64,000 nucleotides of DNA from Streptomyces tibetensis (GTDB taxonomy: Bacteria; Actinomycetota; Actinomycetes; Streptomycetales; Streptomycetaceae): assembly GCF_007655005.1 (NCBI RefSeq), contig NZ_SZVW01000020.1, forward strand, positions 124,001 through 188,000, given 5' to 3'. Shown here one piece after another: positions 15,765 to 24,604 of this stretch. Position 1 is the first letter of the stretch; each line of letters opens with the position of its first letter. The notes under the pieces are model-generated. The model saw only the letters and a program-made list of their open reading frames with translations. It did not search any database and was not told the DNA's origin. The position numbers and the translations under genes are program-made.

Positions 15765-17278
15765 GCGGCGGCCCTCCCGGTGGCTGCGGCCATCACGGTT
15801 TCCTCGGTGGCGTCGGAGCGTGGGATCTCGGCGGTGAGGCGGCCCTCGTGCATCACCAGCACCCGGTCGGCCATGCCGAGGATCTCGGGCAGGTCGGAGG
15901 AGATCATCAGGACGGCCACGCCGTCGGCGGCCAGCTGCGACAACAGCCGGTGCACCTCGGCCTTGGTGCCGACGTCGATGCCCCGGGTCGGCTCGTCGAC
16001 GATCAGCACCTCGGGGCCGGTGGCCAGCCATTTGGCGAGCACGACCTTCTGCTGGTTGCCGCCGGAGAGCGTGTTGACGGTGTCGGCGATCCGGGCGTAC
16101 TTGACCTGGAGCTTGACGGCCCAGTCGAGGGAGCGGCTGCGCTCGGCGCCGCGGTCCATGAGTCCGGCCTTCACCGTCGTACGCAGGCCCGTCAGCCCGA
16201 TGTTCCGCTCGATGGACATGTCCATCACCAGGCCCTGGGCGCGCCGGTCCTCGGGAACCAGGGCGAGTCCGGCGGCCATCGCGGTGGACGGGGCGCCGTT
16301 GACGAGGGCCTTGCCCCGGACGGAGACCTCGCCGGCGTCCCAGCGGTCGATGCCGAAGACGGCCCGGGCGACCTCGGTGCGCCCGGCGCCGACGAGTCCG
16401 GCGAGGCCGACGATCTCGCCGTGCCGGACCTCGAAGGAGACGTCGGTGAAGACGCCCTCGCGGGTCAGCCGGCGCACGCTCAGGGCGACCTCGCCCGGCG
16501 TCACGTCCTGCTTGGGGTAGAGCTCGTCCAGGTCACGGCCGACCATGCGGCGCACGAGGTCGTCCTCGGTCATGCCGTCCAGGGGCTCGCTGGCGATCCA
16601 GGCGCCGTCGCGCAGGGTGGTGACCCGACGGCAGATCTCGAAGATCTCTTCCAGGCGGTGGGAGATGAAGAGCACGGCGGCGCCCTGGTCGCGCAGGGTG
16701 CGGACGACGCCGAAGAGGCGGGCGACCTCGCTGCCGGTGAGGGCGGCGGTCGGCTCGTCCATGATCAGGACGCGGGCGTCGAAGGAGAGCGCCTTGGCTA
16801 TCTCGACGATCTGCTGGTCGGCGATGGACAGGCCGCGGGCGGGCCGGTCGGGGTCGAGTTCGACACCGAGGCGCTTCATGAGGGCGGCGGTCGCGTTGTG
16901 GGTGGCCTTGTGGTCGATCCGGCCGAGGGCGCGGCGCGGCTGGCGGCCCATGTAGATGTTCTCGGCGATCGACAGGTCGGGAAAGAGCGTGGGCTCCTGG
17001 TAGATCACGGCGATGCCGGCGTCGCGGGCGTCGCCGGGCCCGTGGAAGGCGACGGGCGCACCGTCGAGCAGCACCTGGCCGGCGTCCGGGCGGTGCACTC
17101 CGGCGAGCGTCTTGATGAGCGTGGACTTGCCGGCACCGTTCTCACCGGCGAGTGCGTGCACCTCCCCCGGGAACAGTTCCAGGGAGACGTCCCGCAGTGC
17201 ACGGACCGCGCCGAAGGACTTGGAGACGTCCCTCAGCGCGAGAACCGGGGCCGGACCCGTGGTGGACGGGTGGGTCAT
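15761..17278 (-). CDS. rhaT: Rhamnose ABC transporter ATP-binding protein
   Basis: A 505-residue duplicated ABC ATPase of the sugar type (RbsA/XylG/MglA). The first cassette has Walker A GENGAGKST at about 48-56 and a degenerate signature (GLSIADQQ), as usual for this group. The second has no classical Walker A (VGLAGLVGAGRTEV) but a good signature LSGGNQQKV and Walker B VLIVDEPTRGIDVG. It energises import by the two permeases. It is the first gene of the leftward operon; the ATG at 17278 lies 273 bases from the rhaI start, across a region with LacI-type palindromes. Confidence 0.92.
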   Translation of the reverse strand: MTHPSTTGPAPVLALRDVSKSFGAVRALRDVSLELFPGEVHALAGENGAGKSTLIKTLAGVHRPDAGQVLLDGAPVAFHGPGDARDAGIAVIYQEPTLFPDLSIAENIYMGRQPRRALGRIDHKATHNATAALMKRLGVELDPDRPARGLSIADQQIVEIAKALSFDARVLIMDEPTAALTGSEVARLFGVVRTLRDQGAAVLFISHRLEEIFEICRRVTTLRDGAWIASEPLDGMTEDDLVRRMVGRDLDELYPKQDVTPGEVALSVRRLTREGVFTDVSFEVRHGEIVGLAGLVGAGRTEVARAVFGIDRWDAGEVSVRGKALVNGAPSTAMAAGLALVPEDRRAQGLVMDMSIERNIGLTGLRTTVKAGLMDRGAERSRSLDWAVKLQVKYARIADTVNTLSGGNQQKVVLAKWLATGPEVLIVDEPTRGIDVGTKAEVHRLLSQLAADGVAVLMISSDLPEILGMADRVLVMHEGRLTAEIPRSDATEETVMAAATGRAAA

Positions 17279-17322
17279 GAGGGCTCCTCGACGACGCCGG
17301 TGGGTCGGCCCTCTCGGCGTCG

Positions 17323-17334
17323 TGAAAGGTTTCA
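17323..17334. promoter_or_regulatory. LacI-type operator TGAAAGGTTTCA
   Basis: A 12-bp palindrome with perfect 5-bp arms, of the kind bound by LacI-family repressors (TGAAA-N2-TTTCA). It lies 44 bases upstream of rhaT, where it could block the leftward promoter. The regulator encoded at 9682-10707 is the obvious candidate. Confidence 0.6.
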
Positions 17335-17388
17335 ACTGGGTTGCCGGGACGTTAGGCGGGCCGCGCATGTCACGTCAATGGGTTCTGG

Positions 17389-17403
17389 TCGAAAAAGTTT
17401 CGA
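17389..17403. promoter_or_regulatory. Palindrome TCGAAA-AAG-TTTCGA, second candidate operator
   Basis: Perfect 6-bp arms around a 3-base centre, midway in the divergent rhaT/rhaI region. The GAAA...TTTC core is shared with the site at 17323, so the same LacI regulator could bind both and loop the DNA. Confidence 0.5.
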
Positions 17404-17463
17404 GGACAGGTCGAGGACAGAAGGTCACGCATGGGTCACGGGAAACCGCCTCGGCCGGAGGGG

Positions 17464-17516
17464 TTGACACCCCTACGGGGGGCCCATAGCTTCGCGTCCT
17501 GAATCGTTTCATTCAG
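17464..17516 (+). promoter_or_regulatory. rhaI promoter (TTGACA-17-TAGCTT) with overlapping operator
   Basis: A consensus -35 TTGACA (17464-17469) is followed after exactly 17 bases by TAGCTT (17487-17492). The expected start point falls at about 17499, at the beginning of CTGAATCGTTTCATTCAG (17499-17516), a palindrome with perfect 6-bp arms. A strong promoter with an operator over its start site is textbook negative control and fits LacI repression lifted by rhamnose. Confidence 0.72.
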
Positions 17517-17550
17517 TGGTCGTCATGACCCGATGTCACAGGAGCCTGAC

Positions 17551-18711
17551 GTGACCGAGCTCGCCGCGGCGAAGGCCGCTCTCAAGACACAGGCCGTCGA
17601 GACGCCGTCCTGGGCGTACGGGAACTCGGGCACCCGGTTCAAGGTCTTCGCGCAGGAGGGCGTGCCGCGCACCCCGTTCGAGAAGCTGGACGACGCGGCG
17701 AAGGTGCACGAGTTCACCGGGGTCGCGCCGACCGTGGCCCTGCACATTCCGTGGGACAAGGTCGACGACTACGCGGCGCTGGCGAAGCATGCCGAGCAGC
17801 GGGGCGTGAAGCTCGGGGCGATCAACTCCAACACGTTCCAGGACGACGCCTACAAGCTCGGGAGCATCTGCCATCCGGAGGCCTCCGTGCGGCGGAAGGC
17901 CGTCGATCATCTGCTGGAGTGCGTCGACATCATGGACGCGACGGGCTCGACGGACCTGAAGCTGTGGTTCGCCGACGGGACGAACTATCCCGGCCAGGAC
18001 GACATCCGGGGACGGCAGGACCGGCTGGCCGAGGGGCTGGCCGAGGTCTACGAGCGGCTCGGGGACGGGCAGCGGATGCTGCTGGAGTACAAGTTCTTCG
18101 AGCCGGCGTTCTACACGACGGACGTGCCGGACTGGGGTACCGCCTACGCCCACTGCCTCAAGCTCGGGCCCAAGGCACAGGTGGTCGTCGACACGGGGCA
18201 TCACGCGCCCGGGACCAACATCGAGTTCATCGTGGCGACGCTGCTGCGGGAGGGGAAGCTCGGCGGGTTCGACTTCAACTCGCGCTTCTACGCGGACGAC
18301 GACCTGATGGTCGGGGCCGCTGATCCGTTCCAGCTGTTCCGGATCATGTACGAGGTCGTGCGGGGCGGTGGGTTCTCGCCCGAGGTCGCGTTCATGCTCG
18401 ACCAGTGCCACAACATCGAGGCGAAGATCCCGGCGATCATCCGGTCGGTGATGAACGTGCAGGAGGCGACGGCGAAGGCGCTGCTGGTCGACGGGGAAGC
18501 GCTCAGTGCGGCGCAGCGCGGCGGCGATGTGCTGGAAGCCAATGCCGTGGTGATGGATGCGTACAACACGGATGTGCGGCCGTTGCTGCGGGAGGTGCGG
18601 GAGGAGATGGGGCTGGACCCCGAGCCGCTTGCCGCGTATCGGCGGTCCGGGTGGGGTGAGCGGATTGTGGCTGAGCGGGTCGGTGGGCAGCAGGCGGGGT
18701 GGGGTGCGTAA
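17551..18711 (+). CDS. rhaI: L-rhamnose isomerase
   Basis: A 386-residue sugar isomerase (RhaI type, distinct from E. coli RhaA). It starts VTELAAAKAALKTQAVETPSW and has the metal/substrate-site motifs SNTFQDDAYKLGSICHP, KLWFADGTNYPGQDD, EYKFFEPAFY, VVDTGHHAPGTNIEFI and FDFNSRFYADDD, which supply the His, Glu and Asp ligands for Mn2+ or Co2+. It converts L-rhamnose to L-rhamnulose. I prefer the GTG at 17551 because AGGAG lies six bases upstream; an ATG at 17533 is in frame but has no ribosome binding site. It is the first gene of the rightward rhamnose operon. Confidence 0.95.
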   Translation: MTELAAAKAALKTQAVETPSWAYGNSGTRFKVFAQEGVPRTPFEKLDDAAKVHEFTGVAPTVALHIPWDKVDDYAALAKHAEQRGVKLGAINSNTFQDDAYKLGSICHPEASVRRKAVDHLLECVDIMDATGSTDLKLWFADGTNYPGQDDIRGRQDRLAEGLAEVYERLGDGQRMLLEYKFFEPAFYTTDVPDWGTAYAHCLKLGPKAQVVVDTGHHAPGTNIEFIVATLLREGKLGGFDFNSRFYADDDLMVGAADPFQLFRIMYEVVRGGGFSPEVAFMLDQCHNIEAKIPAIIRSVMNVQEATAKALLVDGEALSAAQRGGDVLEANAVVMDAYNTDVRPLLREVREEMGLDPEPLAAYRRSGWGERIVAERVGGQQAGWGA

Positions 18712-18751
18712 GCGTCTGCCGAGATCTGTTGTCTGCGGGGTGCGGGCCGTA

Positions 18752-18782
18752 TGTGGCTGGTCGCGCAGTTCCCCGCGCCCCT
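18752..18782 (+). repeat. 31-bp intergenic element, copy 2 (upstream of the aldolase gene)
   Basis: Identical to the minus-strand copy at 13699-13729 and in the same orientation relative to the gene it precedes: 36 bases before the bifunctional aldolase gene, compared with 42 bases before rhaS. It can form a short GC hairpin in the mRNA between rhaI and the aldolase gene. Confidence 0.8.
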
Positions 18783-18818
18783 GAGGACATCACCCACTCT
18801 CTTTGAAAAGGAACTGTC

Positions 18819-20858
18819 ATGGCCACCCATCCCGAAGCCGCCGCTCTGCTCGCCCGGTCGCACCGACTCGGCGGCGATCCCCGGAACACCAACTACGCCG
18901 GCGGCAATGCCTCCGCCAAGGGCACCGACACCGACCCCGTCACCGGTGGGGACGTCGAGCTGATGTGGGTCAAGGGGTCCGGCGGTGACCTCGGGACGCT
19001 GACCGAGGCCGGGCTCGCCGTGCTGCGCCTCGACCGGATGCGGGCGCTCGTGGACGTGTACCCGGGCGTCGAGCGCGAGGACGAGATGGTCGCCGCCTTC
19101 GACTACTGCCTGCACGGCAAGGGCGGGGCCGCTCCGTCCATCGACACCGCCATGCACGGGCTGGTCGAGGCCGCGCACGTCGATCATCTGCACCCGGACT
19201 CGGGAATCGCGCTCGCCTGTGCCGCCGACGGGGAGAAACTGACCGCCGAGTGCTTCGGTGACAGCGTGGTGTGGGTGCCGTGGCGACGGCCAGGTTTCCA
19301 GCTGGGGCTGGACATCGCCGCCGTGAAGGAGGCCAATCCGCAGGCCGTCGGGTGCGTCCTCGGCGGGCACGGGATCACGGCCTGGGGCGACACCTCCGAG
19401 GAGTGCGAGCGGAACTCGCTGCACATCATCCGGACCGCCGAGCGCTTCCTCGCCGAGCGGGGGAAGCCCGAGCCCTTCGGGCCGGTGATGGAGGGGTACG
19501 CCGCGCTGGGTGCCGCGGAGCGGCGGGAGCGGGCCGCCGCGCTCGCCCCGTACATCCGGGCCGTCGCCTCCCAGGACCGGCCTCAGGTCGGGCACTTCGA
19601 CGACTCCGAGGTCGTGCTCGACTTCCTCGCGAGCGCCGAGCACCCGCGGCTCGCCGCGCTCGGGACCTCCTGCCCGGACCACTTCCTGCGCACCAAGGTC
19701 CGGCCGCTGGTGCTGGACATCCCGCCGAGCGCCCCGCTGGAGGAGGCGATCGCGCGGCTGAAGGAGTTGCACGCCGAGTACCGCGAGGAGTACGCCGCCT
19801 ACTACCGGCGGCACGCCCTGCCCGACTCCCCCGCCATGCGCGGCGCCGACCCGGCCATCGTGCTCGTACCCGGGGTGGGCATGTTCTCGTTCGGCAAGGA
19901 CAAGCAGACCGCCCGGGTCGCCGGCGAGTTCTACGTCAACGCCATCAACGTGATGCGCGGGGCCGAGGCCGTCTCCGTCTACGCGCCGATCGAGGAGTCC
20001 GAGAAGTTCCGCATCGAGTACTGGGCGCTGGAGGAGGCCAAGCTCCAGCGCATGCCGAAGCCCAAGGCGCTGGCGACCCGGGTGGCGCTGGTGACGGGTG
20101 CCGGGAGCGGGATCGGCAAGGCCATCGCGCACCGGCTCGTGGCCGAGGGCGCGTGTGTCGTCGTGGCCGATCTGAACGGCGAGAACGCCGCCGCCGTCGC
20201 CGAAGAACTGGGCGGGGCCGACAAGGCCGTCGCCGTGACGGTGGACGTCACCTCCGAGGAGCAGATCGCCGAGGCGTTCCGGGCGGCCGTGCTGGCCTTC
20301 GGCGGCGTCGACCTCGTCGTCAACAACGCGGGCATCTCGATCTCCAAGCCGCTGCTGGAGACCTCCGCCAAGGACTGGGACCTCCAGCACGACATCATGG
20401 CCCGCGGCTCATTCCTGGTGTCGCGGGAGGCGGCCCGGGTGATGATCGCGCAGCAACTGGGCGGCGACATCGTCTACATCGCCTCGAAGAACGCCGTGTT
20501 CGCCGGGCCCAACAACATCGCCTACTCCGCCACCAAGGCCGACCAGGCCCACCAGGTGCGGCTGCTCGCGGCCGAGCTGGGCGAGCACGGCATCCGCGTC
20601 AACGGCGTCAACCCGGACGGCGTGGTGCGTGGCTCGGGGATCTTCGCCGGCGGGTGGGGCGCCCGGCGGGCCGCCGTGTACGGGGTGGAGGAGGAGAAGC
20701 TGGGCGAGTTCTACGCCCAGCGGACCATCCTCAAGCGCGAGGTGCTCCCCGAGCACGTGGCCAACGCCGTCTTCGCGCTGACCGGTGGGGACCTCACCCA
20801 CACGACCGGTCTGCACATCCCGGTCGACGCCGGCGTCGCGGCCGCCTTCCTGCGATGA
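18819..20858 (+). CDS. Bifunctional rhamnulose-1-phosphate aldolase / L-lactaldehyde dehydrogenase
   Basis: A 679-residue fusion known as RhaEW (or RhaD). Residues 1 to about 400 are a class II aldolase domain (NTNYAGGNASAKG, MWVKGSGGD, HLHPDSGIAL with Zn-binding His, and GGHGITAWG). From about 420 a short-chain dehydrogenase follows: TGAGSGIG (nucleotide binding, about 426-433), NNAGIS and YSATK (Tyr/Lys pair). It splits L-rhamnulose-1-phosphate into dihydroxyacetone phosphate and L-lactaldehyde and oxidises the latter to L-lactate, avoiding release of a toxic aldehyde. AAGGAA precedes the ATG. The stop overlaps the kinase start (ATGA). Confidence 0.93.
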   Translation: MATHPEAAALLARSHRLGGDPRNTNYAGGNASAKGTDTDPVTGGDVELMWVKGSGGDLGTLTEAGLAVLRLDRMRALVDVYPGVEREDEMVAAFDYCLHGKGGAAPSIDTAMHGLVEAAHVDHLHPDSGIALACAADGEKLTAECFGDSVVWVPWRRPGFQLGLDIAAVKEANPQAVGCVLGGHGITAWGDTSEECERNSLHIIRTAERFLAERGKPEPFGPVMEGYAALGAAERRERAAALAPYIRAVASQDRPQVGHFDDSEVVLDFLASAEHPRLAALGTSCPDHFLRTKVRPLVLDIPPSAPLEEAIARLKELHAEYREEYAAYYRRHALPDSPAMRGADPAIVLVPGVGMFSFGKDKQTARVAGEFYVNAINVMRGAEAVSVYAPIEESEKFRIEYWALEEAKLQRMPKPKALATRVALVTGAGSGIGKAIAHRLVAEGACVVVADLNGENAAAVAEELGGADKAVAVTVDVTSEEQIAEAFRAAVLAFGGVDLVVNNAGISISKPLLETSAKDWDLQHDIMARGSFLVSREAARVMIAQQLGGDIVYIASKNAVFAGPNNIAYSATKADQAHQVRLLAAELGEHGIRVNGVNPDGVVRGSGIFAGGWGARRAAVYGVEEEKLGEFYAQRTILKREVLPEHVANAVFALTGGDLTHTTGLHIPVDAGVAAAFLR

Positions 20859-22303
20859 GCGCGGCCGTGAAGTCGTACGCCGCGGTCGACCTCGGCGCGT
20901 CCAGCGGGCGCGTCATGGCCGGCCGTGTCGGACTCGACTCGCTGGAGCTGAGCGAGGCCCACCGCTTCCCGAACCGGCCGGTACGCGTGCCCGAGGGGCT
21001 GCGCTGGGACGGGCTCGGGCTGTACGCCGGAGTGCTGGACGGACTCAAGGCGGCCGGGCAGGTCGATTCCGTCGGGATCGACAGCTGGGCCGTGGACTAC
21101 GGGCTGCTGGACGCCGACGGGGCGCTGCTCGGCAATCCCGTGCACTACCGGGACGGCCGTACGGAGGGCGTCCCGGAGAAGGTGTGGGCGACCGTGCCCG
21201 CGGAGGAGCTGTACGCCGCGACCGGGTTGCAGTACGCGCCCTTCAACACCCTGTACCAGCTCGTCGCCGCCCGCTCCACGGCCCAGCTCGCCCAGGCCCG
21301 GCGGCTGCTGCTGATTCCGGACCTGCTGACGTACTGGCTGACCGGCGAGCAGGGCACGGAACTCACCAACGCCTCCACGACCCAGCTGATCGACCCGCGC
21401 ACCCGTGACTGGGCGTACGGCGTCGCGGAGCGCCTCGGTGTCGACCTCGGGCTGTTCGCGCCGCTGCGGCAGCCCGGTGATCCGGCGGGAGTGCTGCGGC
21501 CACAGGTGCTGGAGGAGACCGGGCTGACCGGCCCCGTGCCGGTGACGGCCGTCGGGTCGCACGACACCGCGTCGGCGGTCGCCGCCGTACCCGCGTCGGG
21601 TGAGCGGTTCGCCTACATCTGCACCGGCACCTGGTCGCTGGCCGGTCTGGAGCTGGACGCGCCGGTGCTCACCGAGGAGAGCCGGGCCGCCAACTTCACC
21701 AATGAGCTGGGGCTGGACGGCACCGTGCGCTATCTGCGGAACATCATGGGGCTGTGGCTGCTCCAGGAGTGCGTACGGGCCTGGGGCGACCCGGATCTCG
21801 GCGCGCTGCTGCTGGAGGCGTCCAAGGTGCCGGCGCTGCGGTCGGTCGTGGACGCGGGCGACGCGGCGTTCCTCGCGCCCGGGCGGATGCCGGAACGGAT
21901 CGCCGAGGCCTGCCGCGTCTCGGGGCAGCCGGTGCCGGAGTCGCCGGCCGAGGTGACGCGCTGCATCCTCGACTCCCTCGCGCTCGCCCACCGCAGGGCC
22001 GTCCAGGACGCCCAGCGGCTCGCCGGGCACACGGTCGACGTCGTACATGTGGTGGGGGGCGGTACGCGCAACGCCCTGCTGTGCCAGCTGACCGCCGACG
22101 CGTGCGGGCTGCCGGTGGTGGCCGGGCCCACCGAGGCGGCGGCCCTGGGGAACGTCCTGGTGCAGGCGCGTGCGGACGGGCTGGTCGGCGACCTGGCCGG
22201 GATGCGGCGGCTGCTGGTGAACACGCAGCCACTCACCCGGTACGAGCCGCGCGGTGGGACCGAGCGGTGGCGCGCCGCGCAGGCTCGGCTCGCCGCGCAG
22301 TGA
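20855..22303 (+). CDS. rhaB: Rhamnulokinase
   Basis: A 482-residue FGGY-family carbohydrate kinase: VDLGASSGRVMAG (phosphate 1) at the N-terminus, GIDSWAVDYGLLD, YRDGRTEG, then LTNASTTQL, CTGTWSLAGLEL, and VVGGGTRNALLCQLTADA (adenosine motif) near the end. It phosphorylates L-rhamnulose at C1 using ATP. Translation is coupled to the aldolase gene by a 4-base overlap, and lutABC follow 70 bases later on the same strand. Confidence 0.94.
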   Translation: MSAAVKSYAAVDLGASSGRVMAGRVGLDSLELSEAHRFPNRPVRVPEGLRWDGLGLYAGVLDGLKAAGQVDSVGIDSWAVDYGLLDADGALLGNPVHYRDGRTEGVPEKVWATVPAEELYAATGLQYAPFNTLYQLVAARSTAQLAQARRLLLIPDLLTYWLTGEQGTELTNASTTQLIDPRTRDWAYGVAERLGVDLGLFAPLRQPGDPAGVLRPQVLEETGLTGPVPVTAVGSHDTASAVAAVPASGERFAYICTGTWSLAGLELDAPVLTEESRAANFTNELGLDGTVRYLRNIMGLWLLQECVRAWGDPDLGALLLEASKVPALRSVVDAGDAAFLAPGRMPERIAEACRVSGQPVPESPAEVTRCILDSLALAHRRAVQDAQRLAGHTVDVVHVVGGGTRNALLCQLTADACGLPVVAGPTEAAALGNVLVQARADGLVGDLAGMRRLLVNTQPLTRYEPRGGTERWRAAQARLAAQ

Positions 22304-22373
22304 TGGGGTCTCCCGTCGGCCCCGCGCCCGGACTAGGCTGCACTCATCCGATGACCGACCACGAGGAGCCGCG

Positions 22374-23129
22374 ATGCGTGTCGCCCTGTTCCTGACCTGT
22401 GTCAACGACACACTGTATCCGGACACCGGGCGCGCCGTGGTGAAACTGCTGACCAGGCTTGGTGTCGACGTCGACTTCCCGATGGCGCAGACCTGCTGCG
22501 GGCAGGCTCACTACAACACCGGGTACCGCCGTGAGGCCGAGCCGCTCGCCCGGCATTTCTCCGATGTATTCGGCGAGTACGACGCGATCGTGACACCGTC
22601 CGGGTCGTGCGGGGCGATGGTGCGGGAGCTGTATCCGCGGATGGGCGAACGGGCCCGGGCGGAGGGGCGCGGGGACACTCTCGCGGTCACTCTGGCGCCG
22701 GTCGTGCCGAAGACGTACGAGCTGACGGAGTTCCTGGTCGACGTGCTGGGCGTGACGGACGTCGGGGCGTACTACCCGCACAAGGTGACCTACCACCCGA
22801 CCTGTCACGGGCTGCGCGGCCTCGGACTCGGTGAGCGGCCTCTGCGGCTGCTCCAGGCGGTGAAGGGCCTCGAGCTCGTCGAGCTGCCGGGCGCGGACGA
22901 GTGCTGCGGGTTCGGCGGCACCTTCGCCCTGAAGAACCCCGACGTCTCGGCGGCGATGGGCGCCGACAAGGTGCGCAACGCCGAGTCGACGGGCGCCGAG
23001 GTGCTGTGCGCGGCCGACAACTCCTGCCTGATGCACATCGGCGGGACGATGACCCGGCTGCGGACCGGCATACGGCCGGTGCACATCGCGGAGATCCTGG
23101 CGAGCACGGAGGAGGAACCGGCCGTATGA
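22374..23129 (+). CDS. lutA: L-lactate utilisation Fe-S protein LutA/LldE
   Basis: A 251-residue protein with two cysteine-rich CCG domains: QTCCGQAHYNTGY near residue 41 and ADECCGFGGTFALKN near 180, plus PSGSCGAM and YHPTCHGLRGLG. It is one of three subunits of the flavin-free L-lactate dehydrogenase complex LutABC, which oxidises L-lactate to pyruvate at the membrane. Sitting right after the rhamnose genes, it can consume the L-lactate made by the aldolase-dehydrogenase. GAGGAG precedes the ATG, and the stop overlaps the lutB start. Confidence 0.92.
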   Translation: MRVALFLTCVNDTLYPDTGRAVVKLLTRLGVDVDFPMAQTCCGQAHYNTGYRREAEPLARHFSDVFGEYDAIVTPSGSCGAMVRELYPRMGERARAEGRGDTLAVTLAPVVPKTYELTEFLVDVLGVTDVGAYYPHKVTYHPTCHGLRGLGLGERPLRLLQAVKGLELVELPGADECCGFGGTFALKNPDVSAAMGADKVRNAESTGAEVLCAADNSCLMHIGGTMTRLRTGIRPVHIAEILASTEEEPAV

Positions 23130-24604
23130 GCGGGACGTATCTCGGCATGCCGGCGTTTGCGGACGCCGCGCGGGAGGCCGTGGGGAACACGACCCTGCGC
23201 GGCAATCTGCGGCACGCCACACACACCATCCGCGCCAAGCGGGCGAAAGCCGTCACGGAGGTCTCCGACTGGGCCGAGCTGCGCGAGGCGGGCAAGCGGA
23301 TCAAGGACCACACCCTGCGCCATCTCGACCGCTACCTCGTGCGGTTGGAGGAGTCGGTGACGGCCGCGGGCGGTGTCGTGCACTGGGCCGCCGACGCGGA
23401 CGAGGCCAACGAGATCGTCACCCAACTCGTGAAGATGACCGGCGAGACGGAAGTCGTCAAGGTCAAGTCGATGGCCACGCAGGAGATCGGTCTCAACGAG
23501 GCACTGGAGGCCGAGGGCATCCACGCCTACGAGACCGATCTGGCAGAGCTCATCGTGCAGTTGGGCAAGGACCGGCCCTCGCACATCCTGGTCCCGGCCA
23601 TCCACCGCAACCGCGGCGAGATCCGGGACATCTTCGCCCGTGAGATGAGCGAGTGGGGCCGCCCCGCGCCCGAGGGCCTGACCGACTCGCCGGCCGAACT
23701 CGCCGAGGCCGCCCGTCTGCACCTGCGGGAGAAGTTCCTGCGGGCCAAGGTCGGCATCTCCGGCGCCAACTTCATGGTCGCCGAGACGGGCACCCTGGTG
23801 GTCGTGGAGTCCGAGGGCAACGGCCGGATGTGCCTGACCCTGCCCGAGACGCTGATCTCGGTCGTCGGCATCGAGAAGATCGTGCCGACGTGGCAGGACC
23901 TGGAGGTCTTCCTGCAGACACTCCCCCGCTCCTCGACCGCGGAGCGCATGAACCCGTACACGTCGACCTGGACCGGCACGACCGATCAGGACGGGCCGGG
24001 CGCCTTCCATCTGGTGCTGCTGGACAACGGCCGCACCGACACCCTCGCCGACGAGGTCGGCCGGCAGGCGCTGCGCTGCATCCGCTGCTCGGCGTGCCTC
24101 AACGTGTGCCCCGTCTACGAGCGGGCGGGCGGCCACGCCTACGGCTCGGTGTACCCGGGGCCGATCGGCGCGATCCTCAGCCCTCAGCTGCGGGGCACGG
24201 GCAGCGAGATCGACGCCTCGCTGCCGTACGCATCGTCGCTGTGCGGTGCGTGCTACGAGGTGTGCCCGGTCGCCATCGACATCCCCGAGGTGCTGGTGCA
24301 CCTGCGGGAGCGGGTGGTACAGGGCGGCGAGGTCACGCGGGAGGGCAACAAGGTGGTGCTGCGGCCCGCGAAGGGACATGCCGCCGAGCGGGCGGCGATG
24401 CGCGCGGCACGCTGGGCGTTCACGCACGCGGGGGCGCTGCGTACCGGCCAGCGCGTCGCCTCCCGCACCCGTCGCTTCCATCCCCGGACGCTGCCCGGCC
24501 CGGGCAGGGCCTGGAGCGGGACCCGGGATCTGCCGCCGGTGCCCGCCGAACCGTTCCGGGACTGGTGGCAGCGCACTCGTGGTGGGAAGGACGGGGACAG
24601 GTGA
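23126..24604 (+). CDS. lutB: L-lactate utilisation iron-sulfur protein LutB
   Basis: A 492-residue protein. The N-terminal two-thirds is the LUD domain (KVKSMATQEIGLNEALE, LGKDRPSHILVPAIHRNR, SGANFMVAETGTLVVVESEGNGR). After it come two [4Fe-4S] motifs, CIRCSACLNVCPVYE at about 319 and CGACYEVCPVAIDIPE at about 374. The C-terminal tail is basic and Pro-rich. It is overlapped by 4 bases at both ends by lutA and lutC, so the three are translated as a unit. Confidence 0.94.
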   Translation: MSGTYLGMPAFADAAREAVGNTTLRGNLRHATHTIRAKRAKAVTEVSDWAELREAGKRIKDHTLRHLDRYLVRLEESVTAAGGVVHWAADADEANEIVTQLVKMTGETEVVKVKSMATQEIGLNEALEAEGIHAYETDLAELIVQLGKDRPSHILVPAIHRNRGEIRDIFAREMSEWGRPAPEGLTDSPAELAEAARLHLREKFLRAKVGISGANFMVAETGTLVVVESEGNGRMCLTLPETLISVVGIEKIVPTWQDLEVFLQTLPRSSTAERMNPYTSTWTGTTDQDGPGAFHLVLLDNGRTDTLADEVGRQALRCIRCSACLNVCPVYERAGGHAYGSVYPGPIGAILSPQLRGTGSEIDASLPYASSLCGACYEVCPVAIDIPEVLVHLRERVVQGGEVTREGNKVVLRPAKGHAAERAAMRAARWAFTHAGALRTGQRVASRTRRFHPRTLPGPGRAWSGTRDLPPVPAEPFRDWWQRTRGGKDGDR

